The notes: a model not told the origin generated them from the sequence alone. 64,000 bases of DNA from Arachis hypogaea (GCF_003086295.3 NC_092052.1:14724346-14788345), one strand, 5' to 3'. Positions 43,791 to 54,839 are shown, counted from the stretch's first letter. Translations and numbers: made by a program.

Positions 43791-43837
43791 TGATGCGGTG
43801 ATACGTGTGATGCTAGGAATGAGGGTGGGGGGAATGG

Positions 43838-43984
43838 TCAAGAGGCAGAGAAAGAGGCGTGGCAAGAGCAGATTGCATGGAGAAAGATGATGAAGAAGGA
43901 CCCGAAGATGAGGATGGAGCATAGAGTAGAGCTCGTACACACCATGCACAAGAGGAACCAGGTGGCGCCGTACGCATAAGCCAT
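43838..43984 (-). CDS. Possible small membrane protein, 48 aa
   Basis: ATG-initiated frame starting MAYAYGATWFLLCMVC, then a second hydrophobic run ILIFGSFFIIFLHAIC, ending CSCHASFSAS. Local G+C is higher than in the flanks and codon choice is mixed, unlike the AT-rich surroundings. It could be a single or double membrane-spanning peptide. No family recognised, no TATA or introns identified; may be chance. Lies 1 kb upstream of the DELLA ATG on the same strand. Confidence 0.25.
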   Translation of the reverse strand: MAYAYGATWFLLCMVCTSSTLCSILIFGSFFIIFLHAICSCHASFSAS

Positions 43985-44057
43985 TGAAGCCTTTTTTGAG
44001 TCTATTCGGGGGATGTGGGCTCCACACCCTTCACATACACTTACATTGCATCACACC

Positions 44058-44741
44058 TAGGGGTGGCAAAACGGGTCGAGCCCGTCGGGCCGATCCGCTA
44101 AACCCGCTAAAAAAGGCGGGTTGGGCTAGGATTTGGAGCCCGCCAAATTAAAAAAACCCGCCAAACCCGCACCGCCAAATTGGCGGGTTTTGGCGGGGCG
44201 GGCCGGTCCGCCGGGCCGAAAATTTTTATTTTTTTAATTAAATAAAAGAGTGATTACTATTATAAAATTAATAATTATAGAATTTTTAAACACTTTTTTT
44301 CATTTTTTGTTTTTATTCTTTTTTGAGTTATTAACTTTATTTATTTTATTTTACAATTTCGTATATATGCTCAAATTATGTAACTTATTTTTTAAAATAA
44401 AGATGATTCTATATATTGACAAATATTATTTTGAACAATTTTATTGAAGTTAAAAATTAAAAAAAATAGTAAAAAAATTATATTATAATTTGATTATTTT
44501 TTATTTGTATTTGATTTTTTAATTATTATTTTTTGGTTAATTTTAATGAATTTTATTTTTCAAAAAAAAAAAAAGAGTCAAGCGGGCTAGCCCGCCAACC
44601 CGCCAATCCGCCATAAAGCGGGGCGGGCTAGCATTTTGAACCCATTTTAATTGGCGGGGAGGGCCGGTCCGCCCCGTTTATGTGGCGGGCCTAGGCGGGA
44701 CGGGGCGGGTTGGGGCGGACCGGCCCGCTTTGCCATCCCTA
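44058..44741. mobile_element. hAT-type MITE, 684 bp
   Basis: Inverted ends TAGGGGTGGCAAAACGGG and TAGGGATGGCAAAGCGGG, with an 8-bp target duplication ATCACACC at 44050-44057 and 44742-44749. G+C-rich subterminal regions full of GGCGGG/CCCGCC words flank an AT-rich core. No transposase. An 8-bp duplication and these ends fit hAT. Confidence 0.9.
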
Positions 44742-44749
44742 ATCACACC

Positions 44750-45562
44750 CATGACTCAACTCACCCCTATCTACTTCACTTCGCGCGTGTCTTGCAGTTT
44801 CGGTTTCTCATTTGGCTTTGTTATAACTTATAAGCTCTTACCTGGGTTATTGTTGCCCTGTTGGTAACAATGGTTGGTGAAATGGAAGTGAGGTGTTGGA
44901 ACAATCAACAATGCTGAATCCTATGCTCTCTTTCATCCATTTCCAAAGTGCACCAGCTTAGGGGGAACATTTGATTGGTCACCCTATATTATTTTCGAAG
45001 TGTGTTTGGTTACATGAGAAAGGAAGAGTAAAAAATTCAAGAGTTAATACTTATTTGGATATAGGTTATTTATATTTAAATTAGAAAAGATTCGAATGCT
45101 GATAAAATTGAGTATATATAAAAAATTAAAACTAAAGTTATATACATATAAAGATAAATATCGGTCGACAAAATAATTAATTATTAAATTTTTGTTAATA
45201 ATTATTCTGTAAATACTAAATATTCATTTTTTTTCTTTTTTATTCATCTTCCTTCTATAACTACCACCGTCTCTCTTTGTTGGATTGCACAACATAATTC
45301 AATTACAATATTTTTGTCATACTATATATACAATAGTATTTATGTTTAAATATGAGTAGTTTGATCTGTGACATAGAATATGAAAGCATGAAGATTATAA
45401 TATCACTGAAGTGAGTGTGTCCAAAAAATATAGACATTATGATCATTTTATTTTATCTCAAAATTCACAACAAGTACATATTTGCCTTATCCAGAAAAAT
45501 GTAAGTCTAGTTAAGTAGTTGTAGTCAAGACTAAACTAAGAGGTTGCATTGAGTTTGATAAG
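44750..45562. other. Intergenic sequence
   Basis: No convincing gene. The segment about 45105-45215 is a dispersed repeat also found near 61800-61910 (shared 'aaaattgaaact..gttatat.catat', 'ttgttaataattat'). The last ~100 bases may be the 5' leader of the split frame that follows. Confidence 0.4.
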
Positions 45563-45628
45563 ATGGAGGACCAACAATCTTACCAAGTTGATGACCAAAC
45601 TCCTTCTAATTTGGTGGTTGACATTGGC
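45563..45628 (+). pseudogene. 5' half of a small acidic-protein frame split by the CACTA element
   Basis: ATG then 22 codons (MEDQQSYQVDDQTPSNLVVD, then Ile-Gly) ending exactly at the CACTA insertion point, GGC being both the last codon and the target duplication. The frame continues in phase at 51568-51786. An in-frame stop lies 16 codons upstream of the ATG, supporting this start. Nature of the protein unknown. Confidence 0.45.
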
Positions 45629-45649
45629 CACTACAAGAAAAAAGGCCTG

Positions 45650-45975
45650 TCGCCACACTTTTTTCTTGTCACGCTTTAAAAGCATGGCCAAAAGGTGTCA
45701 ATGGCCATACTTTTCTGAAGGTGGCGATTGATTAAAGATTTGGCCACGTTTTTTCTTGTCACGCTTCAAAAACATGGCGAAAGGGGTCAATGACCACACT
45801 TTTATGAGAGTGGCGATTGATTAGAGATTTGGACACGTTTTTTCTTGCCACACTTTAGAGAAAAATAGACACGCTATTGAAGCGTAGCGACATGGTTTCG
45901 TTATAGTGACGTTTTAAAAGCGTGCCTATTTCCTGTAACTCTTTCGGCACGCTTCAAAAGCGTGGCCACAAGGTT
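45650..45975. repeat. Left subterminal repeat array of the CACTA element
   Basis: At least seven copies of a CACGCTTTAAAAGCGTGGC-like word (variants with 'tcaaaa', 'agcatgg', 'agcgtag'), spaced 25-60 bp. These arrays are where CACTA transposases bind in known families. Confidence 0.85.
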
Positions 45976-46258
45976 CCCAAAAAAAAAGATTCGTTAATAT
46001 ATGAGTTACATTGTACACTCTCTCAAATAATGCTCTATAACTCTTCAAAACACTTTCTCCTTCCAAGAACCCTAAACTCTTCTGTGCTTCATTGTGTCCT
46101 TCTCATGCCTCACCCTAAACACTAACACATATTCTGGCGATTAACCTTTACAAATAGCAAAACAGAAAGAACATCGTCGGTGCTCGCCCTCCGAACGAAT
46201 ATCAAAATCCCAGCACTCTGAAGAACATCGCCGGCGCTCGCCCTCTCTCCTTTGTCGC

Positions 46259-46476
46259 AATGCCTCCGTCGGCACTCCTTCTTCCGGCGCTCTCACCATC
46301 GCTGCTCCCACCGTAAACCTTTAACCCTCCTTCAGCGGTGACTCCCTCGGCGCTCACTGTCCCTTACAATGCCTCCGTCGGCACTCCTTCTTCCGGCGCT
46401 CTCACCGTCGCTGCTCCCACCGTAAACCTTTAATCCTCCTTCAGCGGTGACTCCTTCAGCGCTCACTGTCCCTTGC
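46259..46476 (+). repeat. Tandem duplication, two copies of 109 bp
   Basis: Starts AATGCCTCCGTCGGCACTCC at 46259 and again at 46368; a few substitutions between copies. G+C-rich, inside the CACTA element, just upstream of the Ole e 1 fragment; may derive from a host 5' region. Confidence 0.85.
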
Positions 46477-46547
46477 AAACCCTCTGTTGATGCTCCTTCT
46501 GCCGCCGCTCTCTTCTGTCACTGCAAACCCCTAACCCCTGTGGAGCA

Positions 46548-46675
46548 TTGGAGAAGGTTTGTTGTTTAGGCTCACCCCCTTCCGTCGTTGCAAAGAACCC
46601 CTTCCTCGTGCAGGGCGGTGTCCATTGTGACCCTTGTCGTGCTAGTTTTGAGACCTCTGCCACCACTTACATTGC
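46548..46675 (+). pseudogene. Captured exon of a pollen Ole e 1-like protein
   Basis: Reads FLVQGGVHCDPCRASFETSATT then YIAG, the N-terminal core of Ole e 1-domain extracellular proteins (F-x-V-x-G-x-V-x-C-D-x-C-x-x-G-F-x-T...T-x-I-x-G). It ends at GCTG followed by GTAAAC, a plausible splice donor, so the exon was captured with intron sequence. The preceding residues (MEKVCCLGSPPSVVAKNP) do not look like the usual signal peptide. The remaining exon is not found. Ole e 1-like proteins are secreted, cell-wall associated; this piece alone is not expected to function. Confidence 0.7.
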
Positions 46676-46799
46676 TGGTAAACCTTATTTCTTAACTTTA
46701 ATGTTGCTATTAGCTACTATACCACTATTATCTCTGCTTACATATCTCATATCTGTTTTCGGTTCACTCTTATCAACTTCTCATTAAGTAAAATTGTAA

Positions 46800-49390
46800 T
46801 CTGAAAAGTGAGATCTTAGTTTAGACCAAGGAAAAAATTAAATATTGTTCATTTGGAAGAACTTTAACCGCTTGCATTTCTAGAGTCACAGATTTGGACT
46901 GACATTCTATTATTCTATCAGTTTATTGTCTGGTCAATTCATTATACATTTTGTTGGATCTGATAATAATTTTTAAAATAACTCTCTAGTTAAAAGTTGT
47001 TAAAAGTGGTTATTGTTGATGGATTGTGGATGTCTTAAGCATAAAAAATGTAGATGTGTTTCTGCCCTTGTTGTTTGATTATAATGTAAATATTTGATGT
47101 GTTGTTGCCCTTGTTCTATCATGATAATGATGAGATATGTGCTTGTTTGATGATGATGAAGCTGCTGAATTTCTGTTCTTATTACGAAGATTTTAATGTT
47201 TGTCTTCATAAATATAGTTTCTTTATTCTCTTTATTTATTTAAGGGAGAAGAGTGGATTTAGATATTAATGATTATAATTTTCATCCCATCTTGGTTTAT
47301 TTCTTAGCTTTTCTTTCCAAAGAATCATAATTAGGTTGGAGTGGAATACTACAATTTCTAATATCTAGATATCATTTTCCTGTTCCAAGCTGTTGATTCA
47401 AAGTCATAGCTTTTTTGCATTCATGGTTCTGCAAGACCTCTGGTGTTATCAGAAGATGTGAAAAAGGTTTAGGCCGAATAAGTGTCTCTTGCACAAGATA
47501 CTGCATAAATTGTTGTTGATTTCTCATAAAGTTTCACATTCATATAGTTAGATTAGACTTATGAGAGTGAGATACTGAAAGAATAACTGTCTAACAGACA
47601 ACAGTAATACAATCCAGAAAAAAGTCAACCATATTTGTTATATTAATTGTTACTGTCAGAGGTTGGAATGAAATAAGAATTAAGAAAGCCATGTGCTTTA
47701 TTGTTTTCACTGTTAAGGCTCTTCTCTTGTAAAAATTAAATGATGAACGGTTATGTTAGTGTTCTACTAAAAACGCTTGTGTTACATGGTGACATGTGTC
47801 TATCCTTAATTTGGTGCTATGTCTGTTTACAATCTAACTTAGAGGAATGCATAGACTACTCACTTGTATTGTGTTTTTAGGTCCTTAAAGATGGATTGTT
47901 GAATGGGGTTACCGTTCTTGGTGTCCCCGTGAAGGCCATAATCAAAGAGGTGTTTTTTTAAAAAGCAAATCCTGATGGATAATTCACAAGCTTAATATTT
48001 AGTTTGCTACATTAAATAAATTTGGTGCAAGCTGAAGTTATTAGTGAGAGATTGAATTCAGTTATTTGTTCCCTTCAGTATTTTTTAAATGCTGCACTAC
48101 TATGACATGTTTCTAGCCTCAACTAATTGTTTATTTATACTTAATGGAAGTAGCACTATCTACAAGAAAGTGTGCATAATCGAATTTCTTCCAATTTATA
48201 TTAATTTGTTTTATTATGTGATTAGGTACATAATACATCTACTATATTATCTCTTATTCTTGCTGAGTTTGGCCGGTGTATAGCTCATTCGTCGATGAAT
48301 GTCTTCAAGTTTCTCGTCGGGATGAGTTATACGTCGGCAAGGAGAGAACAAGGGGTGGGTACCTGCAAAAGACACTCCGACGCTCAAGTCAGTAAGTGTT
48401 TAAGAGGTATATGAATAATTCTATGAATATAGAGTGTAAGACATAAAATAGAAGTTATCATGTGTTGTATATTATAATATTCTATGAATATAGAATGTAT
48501 CTAGAATATATCTAGAATGTATCTAGAATGTCCCTAGAATGTATAGTGTATATAGAGATTGGTGCCTTTTATAGGCATAGAGTTGATGAATAGAATTGAT
48601 GGTATGACCGTTGATCATTAAGTCAGAATATTGATCATTAAGTTGGTAATGAAGGTGTCAGTTACAGAATAAATGATAATTAAGGCTGAGTTATAACTCA
48701 TAATGCACAATAAAGACCGAGTTATAAGGTGACGGATCATCTCTAATGCATGCTTTCCTTTATATTGCTTAACAAGTTTTGATAGATTTCATGAAAGTTT
48801 TTTCATTCAAATTTTGAATCGTCAGATCATCCTCTTTTCATCATTTTGTTATATATTACCAAACCTTCTCTGTTGCACTTCATTAGCTAGTAGTTATCTT
48901 CTCATGCTATTATTACTGAACATAAATTTAATTTAATTTCTTTGTAACCACTTGCTAGGCTAGGCTGCTAATTAATGATTTATAGTTGTAAATTAAGTGA
49001 AAAAATGCCATTTTTCTTTTTGAAGCAATGATATTATAATTTTCTATAATTATATTATAATTTGCTGCTGATTTGCCGTCGATTTGGCCATTGATTTAAA
49101 CAGTATTTCATGTAGTGGCTTATCCATGAGCATGTCACAAATTATCAATATAAAATGTGGAATTCCTTTGTTGCCTTGATGCTGTTATGGTACTAATTAT
49201 CTGCTATCGAATCACTATTCGCTGCTGATTCTACCTCTTATTTTGCTTCTATTTCACTGTTGCTGTGGTACTTAATTAATCTGCTGCTGGATTGCTGAGT
49301 ATAGTTTAGTTTTTTAGATAAAAAAAACAAATAATATGGGATATGTGTAAGAATTACTTAGATAGAAAGAAAAAAAAGGTGTAGAGCATA
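46800..49390. other. CACTA interior, mostly unassigned
   Basis: AT-rich with scattered gene-like pieces. A possible exon at 47881-47957 follows an acceptor (GTTTTTAG) and reads VLKDGLLNGVTVLGVPVKAI; I do not recognise it. 48240-48420 is a G+C-richer repeat ('cgtcgatgaatgtcttcaagtttctcgtcgggatgag', 'cactccgacgctcaagtcag'); 48480-48540 has about five tandem 'tagaatgtatc' words. No intact gene. Confidence 0.4.
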
Positions 49391-49397
49391 TTCCTTC

Positions 49398-49665
49398 AAT
49401 GGTGTATTTGAAGCTTCCATACATGATGTGGATGTCATATCAATTTCCATTGGTGGAGGTGATCCTAGCTGTGGTTGATGTTATATCCATTGGCGCATTT
49501 TTCGCCATTAGTAAAGGGATACTCACAGTGGCCTCAGCTAGAAATGATGGCCTGGATATGACCATCGTGACGAATACTGCGCCGTGGATTGTTACAGTTG
49601 CAGCTGGTGGCATTGACAGAGCTTTCAGGAGCACTGTGATTTGAGGGAGTGGAAAAAATGTTTCT
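49398..49665 (+). pseudogene. Captured subtilase exon 1 (S8 catalytic-domain part)
   Basis: Two frames are needed. The first reads EASIHDVDVISISIGGGDPSCG and stops; the second reads DVISIGAFFAISKGILTV, then ARNDG and APWIVTVAAGGIDRAF, then a stop and GSGKNVS before GTAAGT, a clear splice donor. This is the plant subtilisin-like protease pattern (VDVISISIGG, F.A..KGI.TV.SAGNDGP, APW..TVAASxIDR, G.GK.VSG). It carries a frameshift and two stops. These are secreted serine proteases of the cell wall; this fragment is not functional. Confidence 0.8.
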
Positions 49666-50132
49666 GTAAGTTGGTTTCTTATGCCTTTTACATATTTTTT
49701 CGGGGGAGGAGCACTTGGGTTATTAATCAACTTCTAATTTCATAACCAAGGTTACTTACACAACTATGATGAATTTGAATGTAAGAGTACACAATCAATT
49801 AGAAATAATACTATGAGTAACCTTTATATATATATAATTTTCTGATCACTATTTTTAGAATATTTTTATTTAGTTTTTTTAAATTTTAATTTGGCTTAGA
49901 TGTTGCACATAACTTGTGGCATGTATGCAACTTATAGCATTACAGAATGGTTCACCTAAGTGCACCTTTAGTTTGATCAGGGTTTAGTTAAATGAAAGAC
50001 TAAATAATGTACTATGTGAATATTTATTGTTTTACAAAACCAATTTGTATGTTCATATGGTAAATAATAAACAATATGGCATGCATTCTGTTATTGATCA
50101 TGTGTGAAAACCCCAATCATGGAGGCTATGCA

Positions 50133-50230
50133 GGGAATAGGAGTGAGTAGTTTTAACCCAAAACAAAAATAGTATCCTCTCATCAATGGCGTCGACGCTG
50201 CTCGGAACTCTAAAGCCAAGGAAAATGCTA
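50133..50230 (+). pseudogene. Captured subtilase exon 2
   Basis: After an acceptor (TATGCAG) it reads GIGVSSFNPKQK, an in-frame stop, then YPLINGVDAARNSKAKENAR, ending AG before GTAGC. This continues the GKNVS of the previous exon in the order known for plant subtilases (G.GVS.F.P....YPL..G.DAA). Confidence 0.75.
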
Positions 50231-50317
50231 GGTAGCTTTTGCGTTTGATTTTGTTCTTGCCAATTATGTTTGTTCAATAATGATGACAAAGATTTTAGTT
50301 AATGCATTGATCTAAGT

Positions 50318-50540
50318 ACTGCTTTGGAGGATCCTTAGATCCAAATAAGGTGAAGGAAAAGCTTGTTTACTGCAAATTAGGAACATATGGCACTAATGCA
50401 ATTGTGAAAGAATTTGGAGGCATTGGTGCCATAATTGAAAGACAAAGATATGTTGATGTTGCTCAAGTTTTCATAGCTCTTACTACCATTGTGAATATGA
50501 GCTTAGGTGATACTATCACTAGTTATATACATTCCACAAG
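50318..50540 (+). pseudogene. Captured subtilase exon 3 (PA-domain part)
   Basis: Reads YCFGGSLDPNKVKEKLVYCK, then LGTYGTNAIVKEFGGIGAII and VDVAQVFIALTTIVNMSLGD, then YIHSTR before a GTATAA donor-like site. It matches the protease-associated (PA) domain of plant subtilases (C..G.LDP.KVKGK.V.C). It is open throughout. It follows exon 2 in the expected order, so a contiguous genomic piece with introns was captured. Confidence 0.78.
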
Positions 50541-51179
50541 GTATAAAATAAACCATGTTTAACTTTTTAATGACCACTCTTTAACTCTTGAATGATATTA
50601 CATGCAACAAGTCCTGATTTCTAAAGTATGACAATATAATCTCTTCACACCCATGTATTTTGGGCAAATTTTTTAACATACAGGGATTACTAAAAAGAGG
50701 GTATATTTAAGAGAGATATTGTGTAGTATTTATTCATAAAAAATGATAAATATTATGTATTGGAGAATACAGCGTGATTTTCAATATATGTTCTTTCATT
50801 TTTTGGTAAAATATAAGATGTACCAACATAAAAATATTTAAAATTATGCAGGGTAGTGGTGAAAACAATGGAGTTCACAATCAATAATCATGAAGTTTCA
50901 TATTTAGTGATGAAGTATGTAAAGGAAGTAGATATATAATAGTCGTTGGAGTTGTAATTCATGTATTAAGAAAACATAGGTAGTTATGACTTTAATTTTT
51001 GGTATTTTGTTAGACTATCATGCGATCAAACATACTTTTTTTAGTGATAGGTTTATGTATGTTAGACTAGTTGATTTAAAATTATTGGTCATTGTCTAAA
51101 TTTTAAAATTATCTATGAATTTTGTAAGGTTTTATTATGAAAATTAAAAAAGAACAATAGGTTATTGAAAATTTTTTTT

Positions 51180-51545
51180 GCCACATTTTAAAAGAGTGGT
51201 CATATTATATAGTAGTCATCAACAGCCACGCTTTAAAAGCGTAGCCATACCACACTATTGTCACGCTTTAAAAGTATAGTCATATCTTCCACTATTGGCA
51301 TGTTTCAAAAGAGTAGCCATATTTTCACTATTGGTAGACTTCAAAAGGCGTAGCCATATCTTCCACTATTAGCGGGCTTCAAAAGCATAGCCATATCTTT
51401 CACATACTGCCACGTTTTTAAGCGTGGCAATAGATGAAAGCATGTCAATAGATCGACAAAAGCGTGGTGATAGCTCAAAAAGTGTGGCAAAAAGCTATCG
51501 CTACGCTTTTTTTAACTTTTCATCACGCTTTAAAAGCGTAGCAAA
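51180..51545. repeat. Right subterminal repeat array of the CACTA element
   Basis: About ten copies of the CACGCTTTAAAAGCGTAGCC-like word, several with 'ttcaaaagagtagccatatct', plus AGCGTGGC forms. Denser than the left array. Confidence 0.85.
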
Positions 51546-51567
51546 ATCGATAATTCTTTTAGTTGGC

Positions 51568-51786
51568 TATCATATCACCCTTAGGTCACCTCTTGTGGAT
51601 GATGAAATCATTAACCTTAAGGTTGATGATGACATTCATCCACTAGAAGAAGAGGACGACAAAGAAGAAGGGGTTGGTGGGGACGACAAAGAAGATGAGA
51701 AAATTGATGATCAAAAAGTAACATCTGAAGAGGATGATGAACAAGGGGTTGATGAGGACGAAGAAGAAGAAGAGGAATTCAAATGA
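51568..51786 (+). pseudogene. 3' half of the split acidic-protein frame
   Basis: 72 codons and a stop, in phase with 45563-45628. It starts YHITLRSPLVDDEIINLKVD, then a strongly acidic Glu/Asp tail with EEEDDKEEG, VGGDDKEDEK and DEDEEEEEEFK. Just after the stop, AAGGTAAAC looks like a splice donor, with an acceptor-like TTTGTTTCAG at about 51938-51947. A frame also runs through from 51424 inside the CACTA end, which could be chance. The acidic tail resembles tails of histone-binding or nuclear proteins only in composition. Family unknown. Confidence 0.45.
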
Positions 51787-53555
51787 AGGTAAACTTATGT
51801 TCAATTGTGTTATATTATAGATTCGATTTAGTTCAAATATTATATTGCATGTTATACGTTAGAGTTATATCCATGGTAATCATTCTCTATATTGTATATA
51901 TTGCATTCAGATTATATTTTTTAACTATTTTAATTATTTGTTTCAGATAGACATATTCAACAGAGATAGTGCCAGGAGTCACATCAGAACCATTAGAAAG
52001 ACGACGATGACGATTATGAGGACTCGTAGAATTTAGTATTTTCTTTTGTACAATTTTGTTTTTGACGAAATTGCTTTATGTTTGTAGCGTCATGGTCCAG
52101 ATTATACTGTAGTTTTTGTTTATTTTAATGACATCTGAATTTCATTGATTTTTATTTAATTTTTATAAGGTTATAATTATGATAATTGTAGTTAAATATT
52201 ACCGTCAAATTTTGTGTTAGGTAAATCTAATGGTTTTTTTATCTTTTAAAAATTAAATTTTATTAAATAATATTACCAAAGAATTTTTTTAGACAGTAAC
52301 AATGCACCAAATGACCATTCTACAATGTTTACTGATTATTTTTTAAAAAAAATCTTATAGTAATTTATAATTTTAAACTTTTTTTAGTGAAAAAAGTGTC
52401 ACCATAAAAGAAGTGGCACCATGTAACCTATAAATCTAAGAGGATATTCCTTTTAACTTTAGTATGTTGTAAAGTTTTAAACACTCTTCTACAACCTATA
52501 TCATTTTCAACTTAAATGTGGTGCTCCAATCCCAGCTAATGGTCAACCCGGTAACTCCACGAGTAACCCTTTCATATGCTTTGGTCATGACAAAAGTTTA
52601 AACTAGTGTTAGCTCCTTTTGAATTCTTTAGTTTTTGCTTACTCAATGGGCCCATGCTTAAACATGCACACTCTTTTCCTTTTACTTTGTGAATCGCCTA
52701 GGACGTGACAAACCATAAAAGACAATAGACCTCCTTGCCAGAGATCAACATCTTTGACAACTTCAAATTGGAAATCACATTTTGTTGTTCGTTAATGTTG
52801 CTCTGACCACTTAGCATGATGACTCTCATCTAAGCAACCAAGACTTGGTATGATAATATGGTTTGATTTTTGGCTAATTATTGTTGAATATGCTTAATTG
52901 TTCAAGCCTAGATCAGAGAAAATCATTCAATTTGAAGAATATAGTTATAGATTCTTTTTCCCTTTTCAACATGTATGATGAGGTACGAGGTTAGGTTTAC
53001 AATATTCAGTCAATTAATTGCTAAATTTGGTGTAAAATACATTAACATTCCATGATTTGTCAAATATATATAGTTATCAATAAATTAATAAACTTTTATA
53101 TGGTTTAATTTTTGGACAATTTTCAAATATGCTTTGTAAAGATTGAGTATTATGAATATATAGCACCACAGGAACTGGATAACCGTTGAATTTGAGGGAG
53201 AACTTGGTTAGGAAAGAGATTGGAATGATCTAAATTGGAGAAGATTAGAGAGTAGTTTATACTATTAATTTAAACTTTGCATTATTTTTAATATTTCATG
53301 ATTATAAATTTGTGAAAGTTTTTTTATAAGGATAATATTCATAAGCTATACCTTTTATGTTTTGTTTGATTTTTACTCAATAAAATTTGATGTGTTCAAT
53401 TTCAGATCATTTGTATATAAATCGTGTTACGGTATAGAATTTTACTTTTTTGTACATAAATCATAAATGTATTTTATATTTTTATATACAATTATAAAAT
53501 ATCACTACTTTGTCATAATTTATGTGTTAATGGATAATATTATATTGAGTATTTA
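51787..53555. other. Intergenic sequence
   Basis: Mostly AT-rich. 51788-52150 may be intron and 3' UTR of the split frame. A less AT-rich stretch at 52440-52830 has no protein-like frame. Nothing else recognised. Confidence 0.4.
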
Positions 53556-53559
53556 CTTA

Positions 53560-53860
53560 AATTGGTCTCCAAGAAATTTCGAAGTGGACATTTTAGTTTC
53601 CAACAAAATTTAATTACATAATTAGTTTTCAACTTTTGTAAACGTTCGTCACTTTAGTCCTTCTATTAGTTTACTCTGTGAAACCCTAACGGTGAAGTCC
53701 AACGTGTCACGTTAAGGTGATGAGTCAGACGTTAAGTGACACGTTGGAAGACAAAATGGCCCTTGAAAAGGCAACTACAAAAATGTTCTTGTATGATGCC
53801 TTAAAGCCTGAAACAACGGTCTGAAGGTCATCATCATCTTCATTACTCTGAAAACATGAA
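53560..53860 (+). repeat. Probable terminal region of a MULE
   Basis: Contains 'ttggtctccaagaaatttcgaagtggacattttagt' and 'aacgtgtcacgttaaggtgatgagtcagacgttaagtgacacgttgg', of the style seen in long MULE ends. It precedes the GRF frame and mudrA-type gene. No matching inverted copy was found near 61400-61900, so the other end may be lost. Confidence 0.4.
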
Positions 53861-53863
53861 ACC

Positions 53864-54365
53864 ATGGCAAGTGGAGGGAATTTTAAAGCTCTTATCGTCG
53901 ACGAGTTAGAGATGGCGGAGATGGTAGTGTTAGAAGTGCTTCAAGTGGCGTCAAATTTGGAATTGCAAGAGGGGAGAATCCAAGATGCCACTACGAAATC
54001 TATGCCATTGTTGTACAGTTTGGAACAGAGAAGAACCCAAGAAGACTTTTCTTTAGTTGTCCTTATTACAGAGTAAGGAACATAGATATGCTACCTTTTT
54101 ATGGATTGTAAAATTTTGTTCATGGGTTAACTATGATTTTTTGCATTTTACTTTTCAATGTAAGAGAATCTTTCACACTGTGAATTCTTTATATGGTTTG
54201 CCAAGATTTTTCCCTATGAAATGCAAGGTAGCCAGCATAATATTGTACTAGAAGAGAGGGTGAAGAAGTTAAAAGATTTTGTAGATGAATTGGAGAAAAA
54301 GACTAAAAATGAAAGTAAAAGGAGGGGGTGGAGCAGTCAATGCAGAAGTGTATTTTTTTCATGCT
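53864..54365 (+). pseudogene. GRF zinc-finger protein remnant associated with the MULE
   Basis: In a frame different from the longest ATG frame, 53905-54110 reads SVRSASSGVKFGIARG, NPRCHYEIYAIVVQFGTEKN, then PRRLFFSCPYYR, the GRF zinc-finger pattern (C.C......TS/GT..NPGR.F..CP......C.FF.W). One Cys of the first pair is Tyr. Downstream, EERVKKLKDFVDELEKKTKN looks like the coiled coil that follows GRF fingers in many plant proteins. Frameshifts and stops break it. GRF fingers bind nucleic acid. It is convergent with the transposase gene on the other strand. Confidence 0.6.
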
Positions 54366-54839
54366 AGGTTTTTTTGTTTGTCTTTTTGTAGTAAGGATGT
54401 AGGTAGGAAAGAAAGGTAATTAGATGCTTATAATGAAAGGATATCTTGTAGTTAAATAAGTGATCAAAGTGTAATTGCTAATATTGTAGTCTGTTAGAAT
54501 TGTTTAATGAAACTTCCTTTGCCCAATATTAAAATCATGTGCATTCACATAATAATGCTCCAAGAACCTGATTTAATACAAATCAAAATCATTATCAAAA
54601 TAGTCAAATAACTATAATTTCATATAATTGAAACCAAGCATCAAAGTTCTGAATATTCCAACTAAAAACTTACTTCTAGCTAGTTTATATTTGTTTCTAG
54701 CATCAAAGATACATTCAAAAGGAGATCTTAAAGTTGCATAGTTGCACTACATAACCACAATCTATTACCAAAGGGTCTAAAAAACTAAACTAAATAACTA
54801 CAGTCAACATGGGATCACAGAGCAGTATCATTTCTTCTT

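Larger units (their letters stand above)
45629..51564. mobile_element. CACTA-type DNA transposon carrying host gene fragments (5.9 kb)
   Basis: The left end is CACTACAAGAAAAAAGG, the hallmark CACTA terminus. The right end is decayed: the reverse complement of 51552-51564 reads AACTAAAAGAATT, 9 of the first 11 bases matching. The 3-bp target duplication GGC lies at 45626-45628 and 51565-51567. Both ends carry dense subterminal copies of a word like CACGCTTTAAAAGCGTGGC (45650-45970 and 51180-51545). I found no transposase; the interior holds an Ole e 1-domain exon, subtilase exons and unassigned sequence. The left end and subterminal repeats are firm, the right end is likely. Confidence 0.75.

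Noticed and set aside
49108..49120. TTTCATGTAGTG as the right end of the CACTA element
   Set aside because: It resembles a CACTA terminus, but no subterminal repeats precede it and the neighbouring 3 bases do not match the left duplication; the end at 51564 has both.
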